DNA of 64,000 nucleotides from Holacanthus passer (taxonomy: Eukaryota > Chordata > Actinopteri > Pomacanthidae), in NCBI GenBank assembly GCA_025331565.1, contig JAFREQ010000091.1, positions 1,784,501 through 1,848,500 of the forward strand, written 5' to 3'. Under the pieces are notes generated by a model. That model did not search any database, was not told the origin of the DNA, and saw only the letters and a program-made list of their open reading frames with translations. The translations under genes were made by a program, and so were the position numbers. Shown here piece after piece: positions 24,722 through 35,345 of the stretch (its first letter is position 1; each line of letters starts with the position of its first letter).

Positions 24722-25556
24722 AATACAGCCACAGCTTTGGCTGAAGCGACAGCGACTATTATAAGTAACACTAGCCAGGCAACGTCTTTGTTTTTCAAGC
24801 TGTCCTTTTCCTTCACTAAGGTTGTTTCTGAGCATTTTATCTTCATTTTATTCACCCGGGCTGATGGATGGATGGACAGTTGAGGGGACAGAGATGTGGC
24901 AGCGGCAGACGCTCAGAGACATGCGGCGACAAAGTCAGACCTTGAAACTTTGTTTATTTTTTACAGCGCTGTTTCATTTTTAATAGTGAGGCCTGACACA
25001 TGTTTGAGCCTCGTCTGCCTTTTCAACACTAGTAACACAACAGCAGCAGAGGGAGAAGCGAAATGTGAATCCATGCATAAATAGGAAGCTGTGTGGTCCA
25101 AATAAACAAGTTAGATTGCCCACATCACAAACCTCCTTAATGTTTTTCCTCCCTCTCTCTTCCTCTCGTCCCTCTTTTCTCCTCCCGCCCTCCTTTCTTG
25201 CTCTGTCAACACAGACAAACTCAGCCAGCCGCCATCATCTCCTTGCATCCCCTGGGTCCATTTCGCGGCCAAGAGCCCCTAACACTCATCTGAATCCTAA
25301 TTAGGGGCCACTCTGGTTGGAGGGTGACATTTTTAACAACATTAAGTGAGAAACCAAAACACGCTGAAACGGAGCCGAGGCCATTTGATGACAGACAACC
25401 TGTAATTGCTCCCTGTTTCCCCTAATCTTGTAAAACAAGGCATTTTTTGTTGCCTTCTCATTTTTATATAATCACAAACATCCCATGGTGTGCTGAATAA
25501 AGTGGAGAAAATCTGAATATATTTAAAGCTACAATAATCAATATTTTCATATCAAC
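24722..25556. other. Noncoding, no gene seen
   Basis: Mixed sequence with a pyrimidine-rich part at about 25140-25200. About 25255-25450, containing CCTAATTAGGGGCC, is a candidate conserved noncoding block. No exon could be supported. Confidence 0.5.
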
Positions 25557-25561
25557 AATGG

Positions 25562-26167
25562 TGTCATGGTTTAGGTCTCTTAGTTGTTTTTGGTGTTTTT
25601 CTAGTTTATTTTCAGTGTATGTTGAGTTTTATACTCCAGTGTTTTTGGTTTAGTGTTTAGTCTTTTGTTCAGGCTTTGCTTCAGTAGCTGGAGGTGTGGT
25701 CTTCAGGTGTTTCAAATTTCTACTAACAACTAGTTAAAAGACCTCTGATTCCACCTGCAAGCTGCCAGATCGACCCTTTGTACTTCCCCTTTCCATGCTC
25801 CCTGTCTTTGCCTCTGTTTTCCAGTGTTTCTCTGTCTCTAGTGCTTCCTGTTTTCCAGTGTTTCCCCTTGTTTCTACTTGTCTCTAGTGTTTCTCTGTAA
25901 GCTGCCTGATTGCTCCTTCTCCTAGTGTTTCCAGTGTTGCCTGTGTTCATCCCTACCAGCTCCACCAGCGTGTCTCCAGCCAGCAGCCTCAGCACCTACC
26001 AGCCTCCATCCACTGAGGCAACTCCACTCCACCTGGACTTCCTGTGTTTAGTCACCTTTTGTTTTTCTTGTATCCTGGAGTTTCTTTATTTAATAAATCT
26101 TTTACCTCTTCACCCTCGACTGTGTCTCGCTCCCAGGTCCAATTAAGAAATAACTGAAATCGTCGCA
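25562..26167 (+). mobile_element. Solo LTR, Ty3/Gypsy-like, with perfect TSD
   Basis: A 606-bp element starts TGTCATGG and ends GTCGCA, with the TG...CA termini of an LTR. AATGG occurs immediately before (25557-25561) and immediately after (26168-26172), a perfect 5-bp target-site duplication. A polyadenylation signal AATAAA lies at 26092-26097, about 70 bp before the end, which fixes the plus orientation. The interior has diverged pyrimidine-rich repeats around TTTCCAGTGTTT. No internal retrotransposon sequence or partner LTR is adjacent, so it is a solo LTR. Its 90- and 78-codon frames are not genes. Confidence 0.85.
26092..26097 (+). terminator. LTR polyadenylation signal
   Basis: AATAAA in the 3' part of the solo LTR, about 70 bp before its CA end. 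It would have served transcript 3'-end formation in the R region of the original element. Confidence 0.55.
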
Positions 26168-26296
26168 AATGGATTGCTTAACTATGTGTAACATAAAGGA
26201 GGTCTCTCATAGTGATGAAACAGACCATTGTTTGAAGACAGATGTGAAACATTGTAAACCTGTCTTTTAAGTGAAAGCAGCATGAGCATGCAGGAT

Positions 26297-26430
26297 GTCT
26301 CCGTAGCCTAGTGCTGATAGCACAGGGGGTTGTATAATGTTCAATAAGGGTTTGTAATCTGATCATCAAAGCTTCATGCTCTTGTCACATGTGGACTGAG
26401 CGAGCAGGGGTTCGATACCTTACTAAAAGA
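26297..26430 (+). repeat. tRNA-derived SINE candidate with stretched A-B box spacing
   Basis: TAGCCTAGTGC at 26304-26314 fits an A box, and GGTTCGATACC at 26409-26419 is a perfect B-box match (GGTTCGANNCC). The boxes are about 105 bp apart, far more than in a tRNA, so either sequence was inserted between them or the A-box call is wrong. A 3' part may run to the MITE that begins at 26473. The SINE family was not identified. Confidence 0.45.
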
Positions 26431-26472
26431 TACTTGTACTTGCTGCCATCCTGACATGCATAAATAGGATTA

Positions 26473-26999
26473 TACAACCCCGATTCCGACTGTGTTTACT
26501 GTGTAAAACGTAAATTAAAAGAAAATGCAATGATTAGCAAACAAATTGTGTTTATTACAGTGGTTTTACAAAATGTTCCTGCACTCATGTAGTAACCTCC
26601 TTTCTACAATCCTGTGTTTGACAAAGTGGTGAACCTCTCTCCATCCTCGCTTGTGAACGACTGAGTCTTTCCAGGATGAACCTTTCATACCCAATCATGA
26701 TCCTATCACCTGTTACCAATGAACCTGATTACCTGTGGAATGATCCAAACAGCTGTTTTTGGATCAGTCCACAACTTTCACAGTCTTTTGTTGCTCCTGT
26801 CCCAACTTGTTTGAAACATGTTGCTGCCATCAAATTCAGAAGAAGCAGATATTTACAAAAATCAATGAAGCTGATGAGGTCAAACATTCAATATATTGCC
26901 TTTGTACAGTTTTCAATTGAGTATATGTCAAAAAGGATTAGCAACCTAAATTATGATGCATTTACACAGCGTCCCATCTTATTTGGAATCAGAGTTGTA
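26473..26999. mobile_element. Tc1/mariner-type MITE, 527 bp, TA target site
   Basis: The left end TACAACCCCGATTCC and the reverse complement of the right end, TACAACTCTGATTCC, agree at 13 of 15 positions. A further TGTGTAAA-like block follows inside each end. TA flanks both sides (26471-26472 and 27000-27001), the duplicated target of Tc1/mariner transposases. The interior has no transposase. A 108-codon frame across it lacks any domain and is treated as spurious. I recognise the ends as those of a very common fish MITE, but give no database name. Confidence 0.88.
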
Positions 27000-27001
27000 T
27001 A

Positions 27002-28952
27002 ACATATAGAGATGGCCAGTTGTGTTCGTAGTCAATATAAATGTAGAAAGCATTTTTCTGTTCTGACTTAATGGAATTCTTATCCACCCACCTGAACATT
27101 CACCAGGCCATGACCTCTTTTTTCACCTCAATAGTTTTTACCATGTTCAAATCAGCAGGTCGGGGAAGTGTGGCAGCGAAGCACAATGTTGCCTCACTGC
27201 TGAAGTACAGGAGATTAAATTGGAATAAAAGTCATCACAGATATATAGATATAGCTTCCAAGCTGAAAAAAAAAATGTATCAGAAACATGAACATTTTAT
27301 CACATGAGGGGGGACAGCAAATGTGCTGTTCCAGGTGGCCTTTACCGAGACAGTTTTTTACTGACCCTCATGTCTCTGCCTACAGTCTGACGGCGTGCTG
27401 AATGTGGAAATCAGTCTAGATTTTCTCAGTTACTGGATATGAATGAGATCAGGGGTTGTGCAGATTGTGCACTACTTTATGCCTGTTCTCAACAAACAGG
27501 TCTGGTCATATTCTATTTCTTTCATTCTTCTTGTCAATAAATGTCATGAAAAGATCAAAACCAAGAATGAATATGTCCTTCTAACAAGTATTGTGTGGGT
27601 ATCCAAAGCATGATATATTTTTTTTTTCCACTGTGATACGGACCTCCATTTTTGTCCACTAACTATTTAAAAAAACACATTTTATTTACAGTATAATATG
27701 ACTCAATCCTTCATACACTGTCCTGCTGCCCAAAATACCCGCTAGGGCACCAAATATGGATTAATGCGATATTTCCTCCTGTTTATGTAACATTTGCTAA
27801 AAACTACAAAGTCCAGCTGTTTTAGGAAATTAATGAAGCAGTGACCAGTTTTTAAAGATTTATATCTTAAGTGTGAACACATAGGTCTGGGGGTGGCTTG
27901 AGTGCCACAGAAAAAGTTCGTTATATAATATGAAAGTCATGTGAATAGATCATAGTAGTGTCATTTAAAAAATAGCAGACTAGTCCTTTAAGTACAAAGG
28001 TAGTAGTATTATGGCTGTTGAAAGTTTTCTCTCTTCAATTCCTCCTACATTTGTGCAGATCTAATTTGATAGAAATTTAGCAAAAAAAAAAAAAAATTGA
28101 AACTGAGTAAACTCAGGATACAATATGTTGACTGTATGCATCTGGAAACCTTTCAAGAAACGTCCTTGACCACTCTTGGTGAGCAGAAAAATGATTGAAA
28201 ATTCCCTGAATACCAAACATTTGCTTTAACTCAGCATGGCAACAGACTATATTTGAATTGTAAATTTTATATTGGCAAGGACAAAATCCACTTTCTTGCT
28301 AAAGTTTTTATACTACTGTTAATATGCTTCATTTGTTGTCATTTCTTTCAGCTTGTATATTTTTAATGCACGTCATTGATTTTTGACACATTCTCAACAC
28401 AAGGTCCACTTACTTTCGGTTTTCAGGAATGCAATGACGACTAAACCACCTCCACAACACACACAACAACAATGAGGCAGAAAGCTTTAGAAAGACAAAG
28501 TGTAGCTTGTGTTAACATTTTTTTTTCAAGAATGACGCTTTAAGCTCATCTTCCAAGGTTTTATTTTTTGCAACACAAATATATTTAGTCAGGCCAATGA
28601 TACGCTCCTGATTGAAAGACGAGACTCTTACAAGGCCACATAAACATGGACTTATTTCGACAGAGAGGTGTTGTATTGCGTTGCCCTCGGCTGCTCTCTG
28701 TGCGCTGCCCCGGCCGCCTGTGTCACCTCTCTACGACAAACACAGACGAGGTTACGGGGGGTTAAAAGAATGGGAGGGAGACAGATGAAGAGCGAGACAA
28801 TGACGGAGCGGTAGTGTGTGAGCCTTCAGCCCTGTGCGATGTGCTCAATGCTAACTGCTTGACTTGGTTCTCTGCCAGAGGCTTATTCAGAACCAAGGAC
28901 AGCTCCCCTGGTCTCCGAGCACGCTCACTGGGGAGAGACACATTTAGATAAA
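27002..28952. other. Noncoding, no gene seen
   Basis: AT-rich sequence with an A14 run at about 28082-28095. About 28.68-28.95 kb is GC-richer and more complex. About 27.60-27.99 kb reads like old dispersed repeat, but no family could be named. Confidence 0.5.
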
Positions 28953-29130
28953 GTCTCTCTCTCTCTCTCTACTTACATCGCTCCCATTTTCTTTTCTCTA
29001 AAACTCGTTCCGTGTCATCGGGGAGCCCACATTTAGCTACACTCTCTTTCTTTGTCAGTCTCTCTATTCAAACTCTCTGAGGAATGTCAAATTTATAGTC
29101 ATCTCGCCCTCTTTCCCTCTCTCTCTCTCT
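28953..29130 (+). repeat. (CT)n microsatellites
   Basis: A pure (CT)9 at 28953-28970, and a second imperfect CT-rich run near 29109-29140, separated by unique sequence. Confidence 0.85.
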
Positions 29131-29245
29131 TTCTGTCTCTAAGCTCAATTTCCCCTTGGTTCCTCACCAGTGAGGCTACATTTAGAGTCTGCACCATAGG
29201 GGGACACCATGGCCTTTACCTCCTATTCAATTAAGCTCTGCCTGA

Positions 29246-29455
29246 AACACACACATACGGACACACACACACACACACACACACAATTACAGCCTACCGG
29301 TGTCTGGAGACTGATGACACAGAGATGTGACCTCAGAGAAATAGGCACACACAGAGACATGCACGCACACACAGACATATGCAACGAAGAACATATACAT
29401 ACACTGAAGAATGAGTGCATTGGACACACACACCCACACACACACAGACAAAAGC
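29246..29455 (+). repeat. (CA)n microsatellite and CA-rich flank
   Basis: The purest part is (AC)n at about 29261-29284. It is followed by imperfect CACACA-containing sequence to about 29455. Open frames of 72-145 codons on both strands here are artefacts of the repeat. Confidence 0.9.
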
Positions 29456-29553
29456 GGCAACATCACCAAGCAATTACCAGGCGGTAAATCTCTATGGTAA
29501 TTTTCAGATGGCAAATCTCTGCAGTAATTTTGGCCTGACTTCAATTTAAATTC

Positions 29554-29571
29554 TTTTTTTTTTTTTTTTTT
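29554..29571 (+). repeat. Poly(T) run
   Basis: About 18 T in a row. No retrotransposed sequence could be recognised beside it. Confidence 0.9.
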
Positions 29572-30261
29572 ACTTTCAGAGCATTTCTTTCCCCTAATGG
29601 GCCTGAAGTATTTAGTTAAACACACACAGACTTCACACTTTGTTCCACTCTGTTTCGGGGCTATACTCATCAAGAGACGTGTCTGGCACAAGCCAATTGT
29701 CAGGATAAGATTAAAAGAAAACATCCACAGAGGTGCATGGGAGTGTTTTTTTTTTTCCTAACTAAGTTGACAGAAAAGGTTATAAGATAATAAAACTTGT
29801 AAATCACTTTTCACATACAGAGCAACAAAGCAGAGGGTGTGAGAACAGAATCACTTTCATTTGTCTTGTTACACTAGCAATGAGATCTCAGTGCTGAGGT
29901 TAACATTTTAAGATGATACATTATGTCAGAGTACATTTTAAGAGAACCTCATATACATTATATGTATGTGTCCCCTTAGTTCCAGTCATGGGGAATCATA
30001 ATAAACCTATTTTAGATCAGTAGTCCCTATCAGAAGGGTCACAAGATACTAAAGTTTCATTGATTTCCTTTTTCTTCAATAATTTCAAATCTGCACAAAC
30101 CCTTTTAATAAAATATGATGAGAATAACACTACTCACAAGTTAAATCAAACTTAAGTCATGAACTATGATTCGTGGTGTCACCAGGTATTGCTTTATTTT
30201 AAGGGGCTGCAAGCCAAACTACTGTTTTAGACAATAACATGCTTCCAAATTTGCATCATTT
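29572..30261. other. Noncoding, no gene seen
   Basis: AT-rich sequence of ordinary complexity. Confidence 0.55.
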
Positions 30262-30706
30262 GTCCCTCTCCTCTTCAACATGACAATGCCTCATTCACAA
30301 AGCCAGCTTGATAAATTGCTTTCCCAGTTTGGTGTGCAGGAACTTGACTGTTCTGCACGGAGCCCTGTGCCCCTCGACCCCATCCAAAACCTCTGGGATG
30401 AGCTGGAACACTGACAGTGAGTTGGCTGACTGTGACACCAAATAGGAAGTTTTTTTTTTTTCTTTGTTTGTTTTTTGTTTGTTTTTTCTGTAAAGAAGGT
30501 GTAAAATGAAATGGTCTTCAACACTGCCAAAAATCTAATGGAGAAATGTTTTTTGTGGCCTTAAATTAGTCTAATTGCTTCCACAAACAAGTAAAAAGCC
30601 TGAAACCAGAAAGAAGAGTGGAGGCAGATTAATACCATGGTTTTGAAATGAGATGTTCAAAAAATGATATGTGGATGTGAAGTACGGATGCCCACATACT
30701 TTGTTA
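30262..30706 (+). pseudogene. Tc1-like transposase 3' remnant
   Basis: The C-terminal catalytic part of a Tc1-type transposase is recognisable in two frames. HDNA, the motif around the second catalytic Asp, is encoded at 30279-30290. About 80 bp later, in another frame, LDPIQNLWDELEH (to 30411) matches the block that holds the third catalytic residue, but the usual Glu is Gln here. A stop follows. An AT-rich stretch with poly(T) (30450-30485) interrupts the tail. Sequence from about 30585 to 30706 (AGAAGAGTGGAGGC, then CCACATACTTTG) resembles the family's 3' end and terminal inverted repeat. The 5' half, including the DNA-binding domain, is gone. It is a dead fragment. Confidence 0.72.
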
Positions 30707-30742
30707 TATATACAGTATATACGCATATATATACTGTATATA
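30707..30742. repeat. Perfect 15-bp inverted repeat (AT-rich palindrome)
   Basis: TATATACAGTATATA at 30707-30721 and TATATACTGTATATA at 30728-30742 are exact reverse complements around a 6-base loop. It sits at the presumed end of the Tc1 remnant and could be partly its terminus. It could extrude as a cruciform. Confidence 0.85.
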
Positions 30743-32020
30743 CACACGTAGTGTATAATGCAGTCATGATATGTACCATGTTCTAGACTTCACTGTATAT
30801 TAAATGCATACCTCAGGTCTTTAGGGACCTGGGACCATATTACATTGTATTGTGGAAAATCTCTAATAGCTCTCTTCTCTCTTTTGTATATATTTTCCCC
30901 ATGGTATGCAGGCAGTAGGTAGATAATGTGTTTTTCTATTTGACCTCATTTTGTGTCACTAATACGATGAATTAGTGCTTTGAGTGTAGCCTCAGTCGGC
31001 ACCTGGGCCTGCGTCTCGAAAAACATTAGGTTTTTAGCAATGCTTGCATGCATTAAAGGGTTAATGCTCTATAAAACAGGATGTACTGAATGACAGCAGA
31101 CTCGTCTCAGTTTGAGTTGGATTGCTCCGTGTCCCAGTTTGTGGTCTATTGCGCCAGTACGGGTTCCTTTTTTGCCGAAAATAAGTAATGTGCATTTTGG
31201 ACCCAAGCAGAGAGATGACTCAGCGGCTGGATACAGGCAAAAGTCTTTCTGTATAAATCTCAGCAGGAGACGTGGTGGAAAACAACAATAGACAACTGCC
31301 AACAGGAAAGGAAATAAAGTTAGTGTGTAATTCAGGGAACAAAAAAACAAAACAAAACTTACACCTGAGTTTTACTTTTGGTCACCAGCTCACAGGCAAA
31401 GCAGGGCCCACGGACAGTCCCCGCATCGGATCAGCACTCTGGACGGCAGCCACGGCGAAACGCTTACCGAGTGCATTTTGGAAACTCCATTAATAACCTG
31501 ACATCGAACCTCATCATCAGGTGACTTTTATTGTTCTCTGTGTGTATGGAAACTGGACAACAAAGCAGCACAAATCCCGAGGTCGGATCGCACAGACGCA
31601 GTAACTCAAGGACAAAGAAGCTTATGCTGGTTTTAGAAATGATTCTCTCTTGCCTCTGCATTTTAAATAGGAGTCATAGTGGTATTAAAAAATGATGAGG
31701 AGATAATACCTTTCACTGCGGGATATTCTGTGAAGTGTAATTAGCGGAAAATCCTCTTCATTTATCATTTACCTTTTATTTCTGATTGTCAATTGCAGTT
31801 TGCTCAATAAGTCAATAATACACTCTCTCTGACGCACACACAGAAGACTCTTTCAAAATCCTCAAACGAGGGGAAAAAAGAGACTGGTTCCAGCATTGAT
31901 ACACATCAGGGAAACGCTGACCTTTGTGTGTGTGCTCGTGTGGGTGAGATGCGATGCGTTCACCCATGGGTGGGTGTAAGTGTTTGCCTGTGTTGCATGT
32001 GTGAGCATCTACATGTGTCA
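30743..32020. other. Noncoding, no gene seen
   Basis: Unique-looking sequence. Open frames of 65-93 codons carry no domain. Confidence 0.55.
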
Positions 32021-32042
32021 GTGTGCGTATGTGTGTGTGTGA
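31994..32042 (+). repeat. TG-rich microsatellite
   Basis: Imperfect TGTGNN-type sequence ending in a short (TG)n near 32030-32041. It underlies a 108-codon low-complexity frame. Confidence 0.8.
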
Positions 32043-34049
32043 CCTTTACACCAACTGCTCTTTCTCTGTGTTTCAGTCATCAGGATGGTGTATTCCCCCA
32101 CCGGTGGCTCTCTAGACCAACACCATATGAAACAGGAGAGATCTCTCTTTGTGTCTCGCTGTGTTTCTCTTCAACTGGAAACTTAACTGTTGGCAATATT
32201 TTTAAATGTCACCAGAGAATAAAGTGGTGTTTTTTCATGAGTTTGGTTGAATAAACAGGCGTTATGAATCATGACAACATCATAAAAAAATCATGAAGCG
32301 ATAACAAGGTATCAAGAATGATTGATTTTCGTGTTTATAAGCATCAGCTGATGATGGAGAAAAAACGGACGTCCTCATCCAGCAGTTAACGGTTAAATAA
32401 CGACGACTCAGGCTTCTGAATTGAGGCAACAATGGCCCAGTCTTTCATATTACATACAAACATTTAACCAGAAAATACCATTATGTCATTATTTATTCAA
32501 TAAATGTGTTCCTGGAACAAAAAGCTTTTCACCACAGGCGTACAAGCACATTTACTTCACTAAACTAAAGAAGAATTTATTTTTATTGAATTTGCCAATT
32601 CCTGTCACCCTTTTCAATATAATACATCATAATTTGCATAAATAGCTAATTCTTGCTCAGCTTTAGTTGTTATTCTTCCTTTCTTTCTCTTGCCTCTTCA
32701 AGCTCCACAGAGAAAGCAGAGAAGCAGTAGGCACATGCACCACCTCCACACACACTGTACCCTCTGCTGTCTAGTGTAACTATAGCAGAAAACCTTTCAA
32801 CACGTGAGCATAAACAGATCATCTGAGCACACGGAGTTTAAGTAAAAAGATGGATCATCAACAGATTCTCTATTTACTTCCAGTGGAGGAGGGAAGCTTT
32901 TTTTTTTTTTTTTTTTTTTTCATTTGACAATTTGCAGTCATGATAGAGACAACATGGCAACAAACTATGAAAAGACAATTTCTCAAATACCATAGTTGAA
33001 AACAGTACAGCACAATAACACAACCTAAAGATTTCTGGAGTTTGTAAAAGGTGTCAGCTGAAGTTACAGTGTACTGAGCCGCTTCTTTTTTTAAAAAAAT
33101 ACACATCCTGGTTGACATGAGCAGTTTTGGAAAAGTGCTATTTTACTGGCATCAGAAATATTTAGGTCCTGAAGGAGGTAGCATCTATACATCTATAAAT
33201 GACTACATACTTTATCACAGCTCTGCTTTTTGTGCCATTTTTAACACAGATTTTATATGAACATTTCATGAAATCTGAACCTAGATTTTTTTTTTTTCTG
33301 ACAGCTGTTCATGACCGTTTCCTGTAAGCTGTAACATTATTTATTTTTTTCCTGCTGTTCAATGATATCACACTGCAAAAATGTAGCCGTGCATTGATGT
33401 TGAATCTGCGCGTCATGTAAATCTAAGTTGACTCGGTTTCCTACTGCACATCGGGTGACATTAAAAACTGCGTTCTGACAAGCAGGTCCAGCAGTCAACT
33501 CTGTATTTTGACAGCCAATTAAATCCAGCCAGTAGCTAGAAACTTAGCAAAGAAGGTGGATCCGGAGTGGTGTATTTCTGATGACTGAAGTGGAGAGCTC
33601 TTGTTTTATTTATTCCAAGGTCACCTGGGGTTCAGGGAATATCCCTCCCTCCGGAAACACTGCTGGCACTAACGTGCCCTCCAAGGTTCCTGGGCTTGAT
33701 TCATTTGTGCCATTAATACAATCTGGCTGCTGGCACCAGGACGAGCTGAGGGGGTAAAGCTCTCTCACTTGAACCCCCCATACACACAACGCACACACAC
33801 ATTTTTTCCAGTCAATTGGCAGTTGCGTCTCCAGAAAGGCTCCCTATTAAATAAAGTGGCATCCAAGTGCTTTAATGCAGCACCTATTTAGAGTGAGAGA
33901 GGTAGAGAGAGCAACAGATAGAGGGAGCTGACATAGTGGTAGAGAGAGCAAACAAATGAATGGAGAGAGAGAGAGAGGGCAAGATGAAGAGGATATAGAG
34001 GATGTACTGCCTCTCTGCTCAGCTATAGGTATGGATGTGGGTTCCTCCT
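32043..34049. other. Noncoding, no gene seen
   Basis: Contains a T22 run at about 32898-32920 and a purine-rich GAGAG tract at about 33890-33990. About 33600-33745 is a higher-complexity block (CCAAGGTCACCTGGGG) that could be conserved noncoding DNA. No exon could be supported. Confidence 0.5.
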
Positions 34050-34158
34050 TGTGTGTGTGTGTGTGTGTGTGTTTGTCTGTGTCTTTTCAGCTCCCACTCT
34101 CTGACTAGTTGTATACCTCATTATTCATGCAGTCCTTTAGCACTGTGATACTCATTGC

Positions 34159-34192
<34 letters not shown>
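34050..34192. repeat. (GT)n and (CA)n microsatellites in inverted arrangement
   Basis: (GT)11 lies at about 34050-34072 and (CA)16 at 34161-34192. Each is the reverse complement of the other, about 88 bp apart, so the pair could form a long hairpin. A third, (TG)-rich array lies at about 34434-34478. Confidence 0.9.
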
Positions 34193-34193
<1 letters not shown>

Positions 34194-34433
34194 CATACAT
34201 TTCACATTCAAACCCCGACACGTACAGTATATAAACCCAACACACACAGACACATTAATGCAGGTGCTAACTCACAGCGTGCCATTAGCACTGTGATTCA
34301 TTCACACACAGTCAGGGTGTGGATGTGGGTAAAAACAGAAACACACACACGTACACACCCACAATCAGAGAATTTAGCGAGCGAGAGACAGTTACTGTTC
34401 CCATGATAGTACTCTCACAGTAAATTCACTGCG

Positions 34434-34478
34434 ACTGTGTGTGTGAATGTGCATGTCTTTGTGTGTGTGTGTGTGTGC
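34434..34478 (+). repeat. (TG)n microsatellite
   Basis: Two short TG runs joined by an AATGTGCATG interruption. The second run is the longer. Confidence 0.9.
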
Positions 34479-35099
34479 TGGGATAAACATACCTACTGTG
34501 TATACCTGCTTGCATACAATTATTTTTGCCTGTGACTGCTACTGTACATACATGATAATATATGTTCTTTGTGCATATGTGCTCATATGTTGTGCATTAC
34601 ACACATAATTAAATATGCTCTGGTCCCTGCTCTCTCCCAAATGCAGTATGCCGTTATATGAATATGCATGAACATGCATGCTCCCCATATAATAAGAACT
34701 ATATACAGTATATAAACAGTGTAAAACAGACTGAATCTTATTCAGCTTTGAGGTCATGCAGGTGGTATATGAGTGTATTTTTATCCTGATAATAAATTGT
34801 GGTGTAACTTAACTTATTTTATGATTTAAAAGGAATGTGGATAAACAGACTTTGGATACTCTTTTTGGGGCTATTGGCCAATTATTATAATCAAAACTAT
34901 ATAAGTAAACAGCCACTGATTTCTCTCTGTTATTGTCTGGATTTGAATGGAGTCTTGAAGATGGTGGTTGTGAGATGGCCACACATGGTAATTGATCACA
35001 TGGTTTCTATGTAGTGTAATATGTAATGTGTAATGGATAGGAAGTCACTCAGTGATTAACTAACAGGGAATTATCCACCACCTGTCTTTATGCAGCATT
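34479..35099. other. Noncoding, no gene seen
   Basis: AT-rich sequence of ordinary complexity. Confidence 0.55.
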
Positions 35100-35345
35100 T
35101 TGGTGCATTTTAGCTCATTATTTTGGTTTCAGGACACACAGATATACCATTTTGATTCCCTCTGTTCTCATCAGTTCCAATAAACCCACTGTACATTATC
35201 TGCCAAGCAGCAAACAACACACAGACAATGTTAGCGACTAGCTGCTGAGCATAGTGGCTAATGCTAATGCCAATGAGTCAGATATTTCCATAATGCTCAC
35301 TTGACAATTTGGAAGAGAGTAAAACAGAGCTGAAAGGGAGATGAA
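35100..35345 (+). repeat. Dispersed repeat family, copy 2 of 3
   Basis: The block TTTAGCTCATTATTTTGGTT at about 35110, then CTCATCAGTTCC, TTAGCGACTAGCTGCTGAGC and AACAGAGCTGAAAGGG, has the same order as the copies at 20.6 kb and, inverted, at 49.8 kb. It is noncoding and its class is uncertain. Confidence 0.6.

Noticed and set aside
24365..24835. 156-codon minus-strand frame as a gene
   Set aside because: It is explained by the 33-bp minisatellite and an adjoining poly(T) region that yields a lysine/arginine-rich tail. No domain or conserved feature.
26676..27002. 108-codon frame as a gene
   Set aside because: It lies inside the MITE with TA-flanked inverted ends and has no domain.
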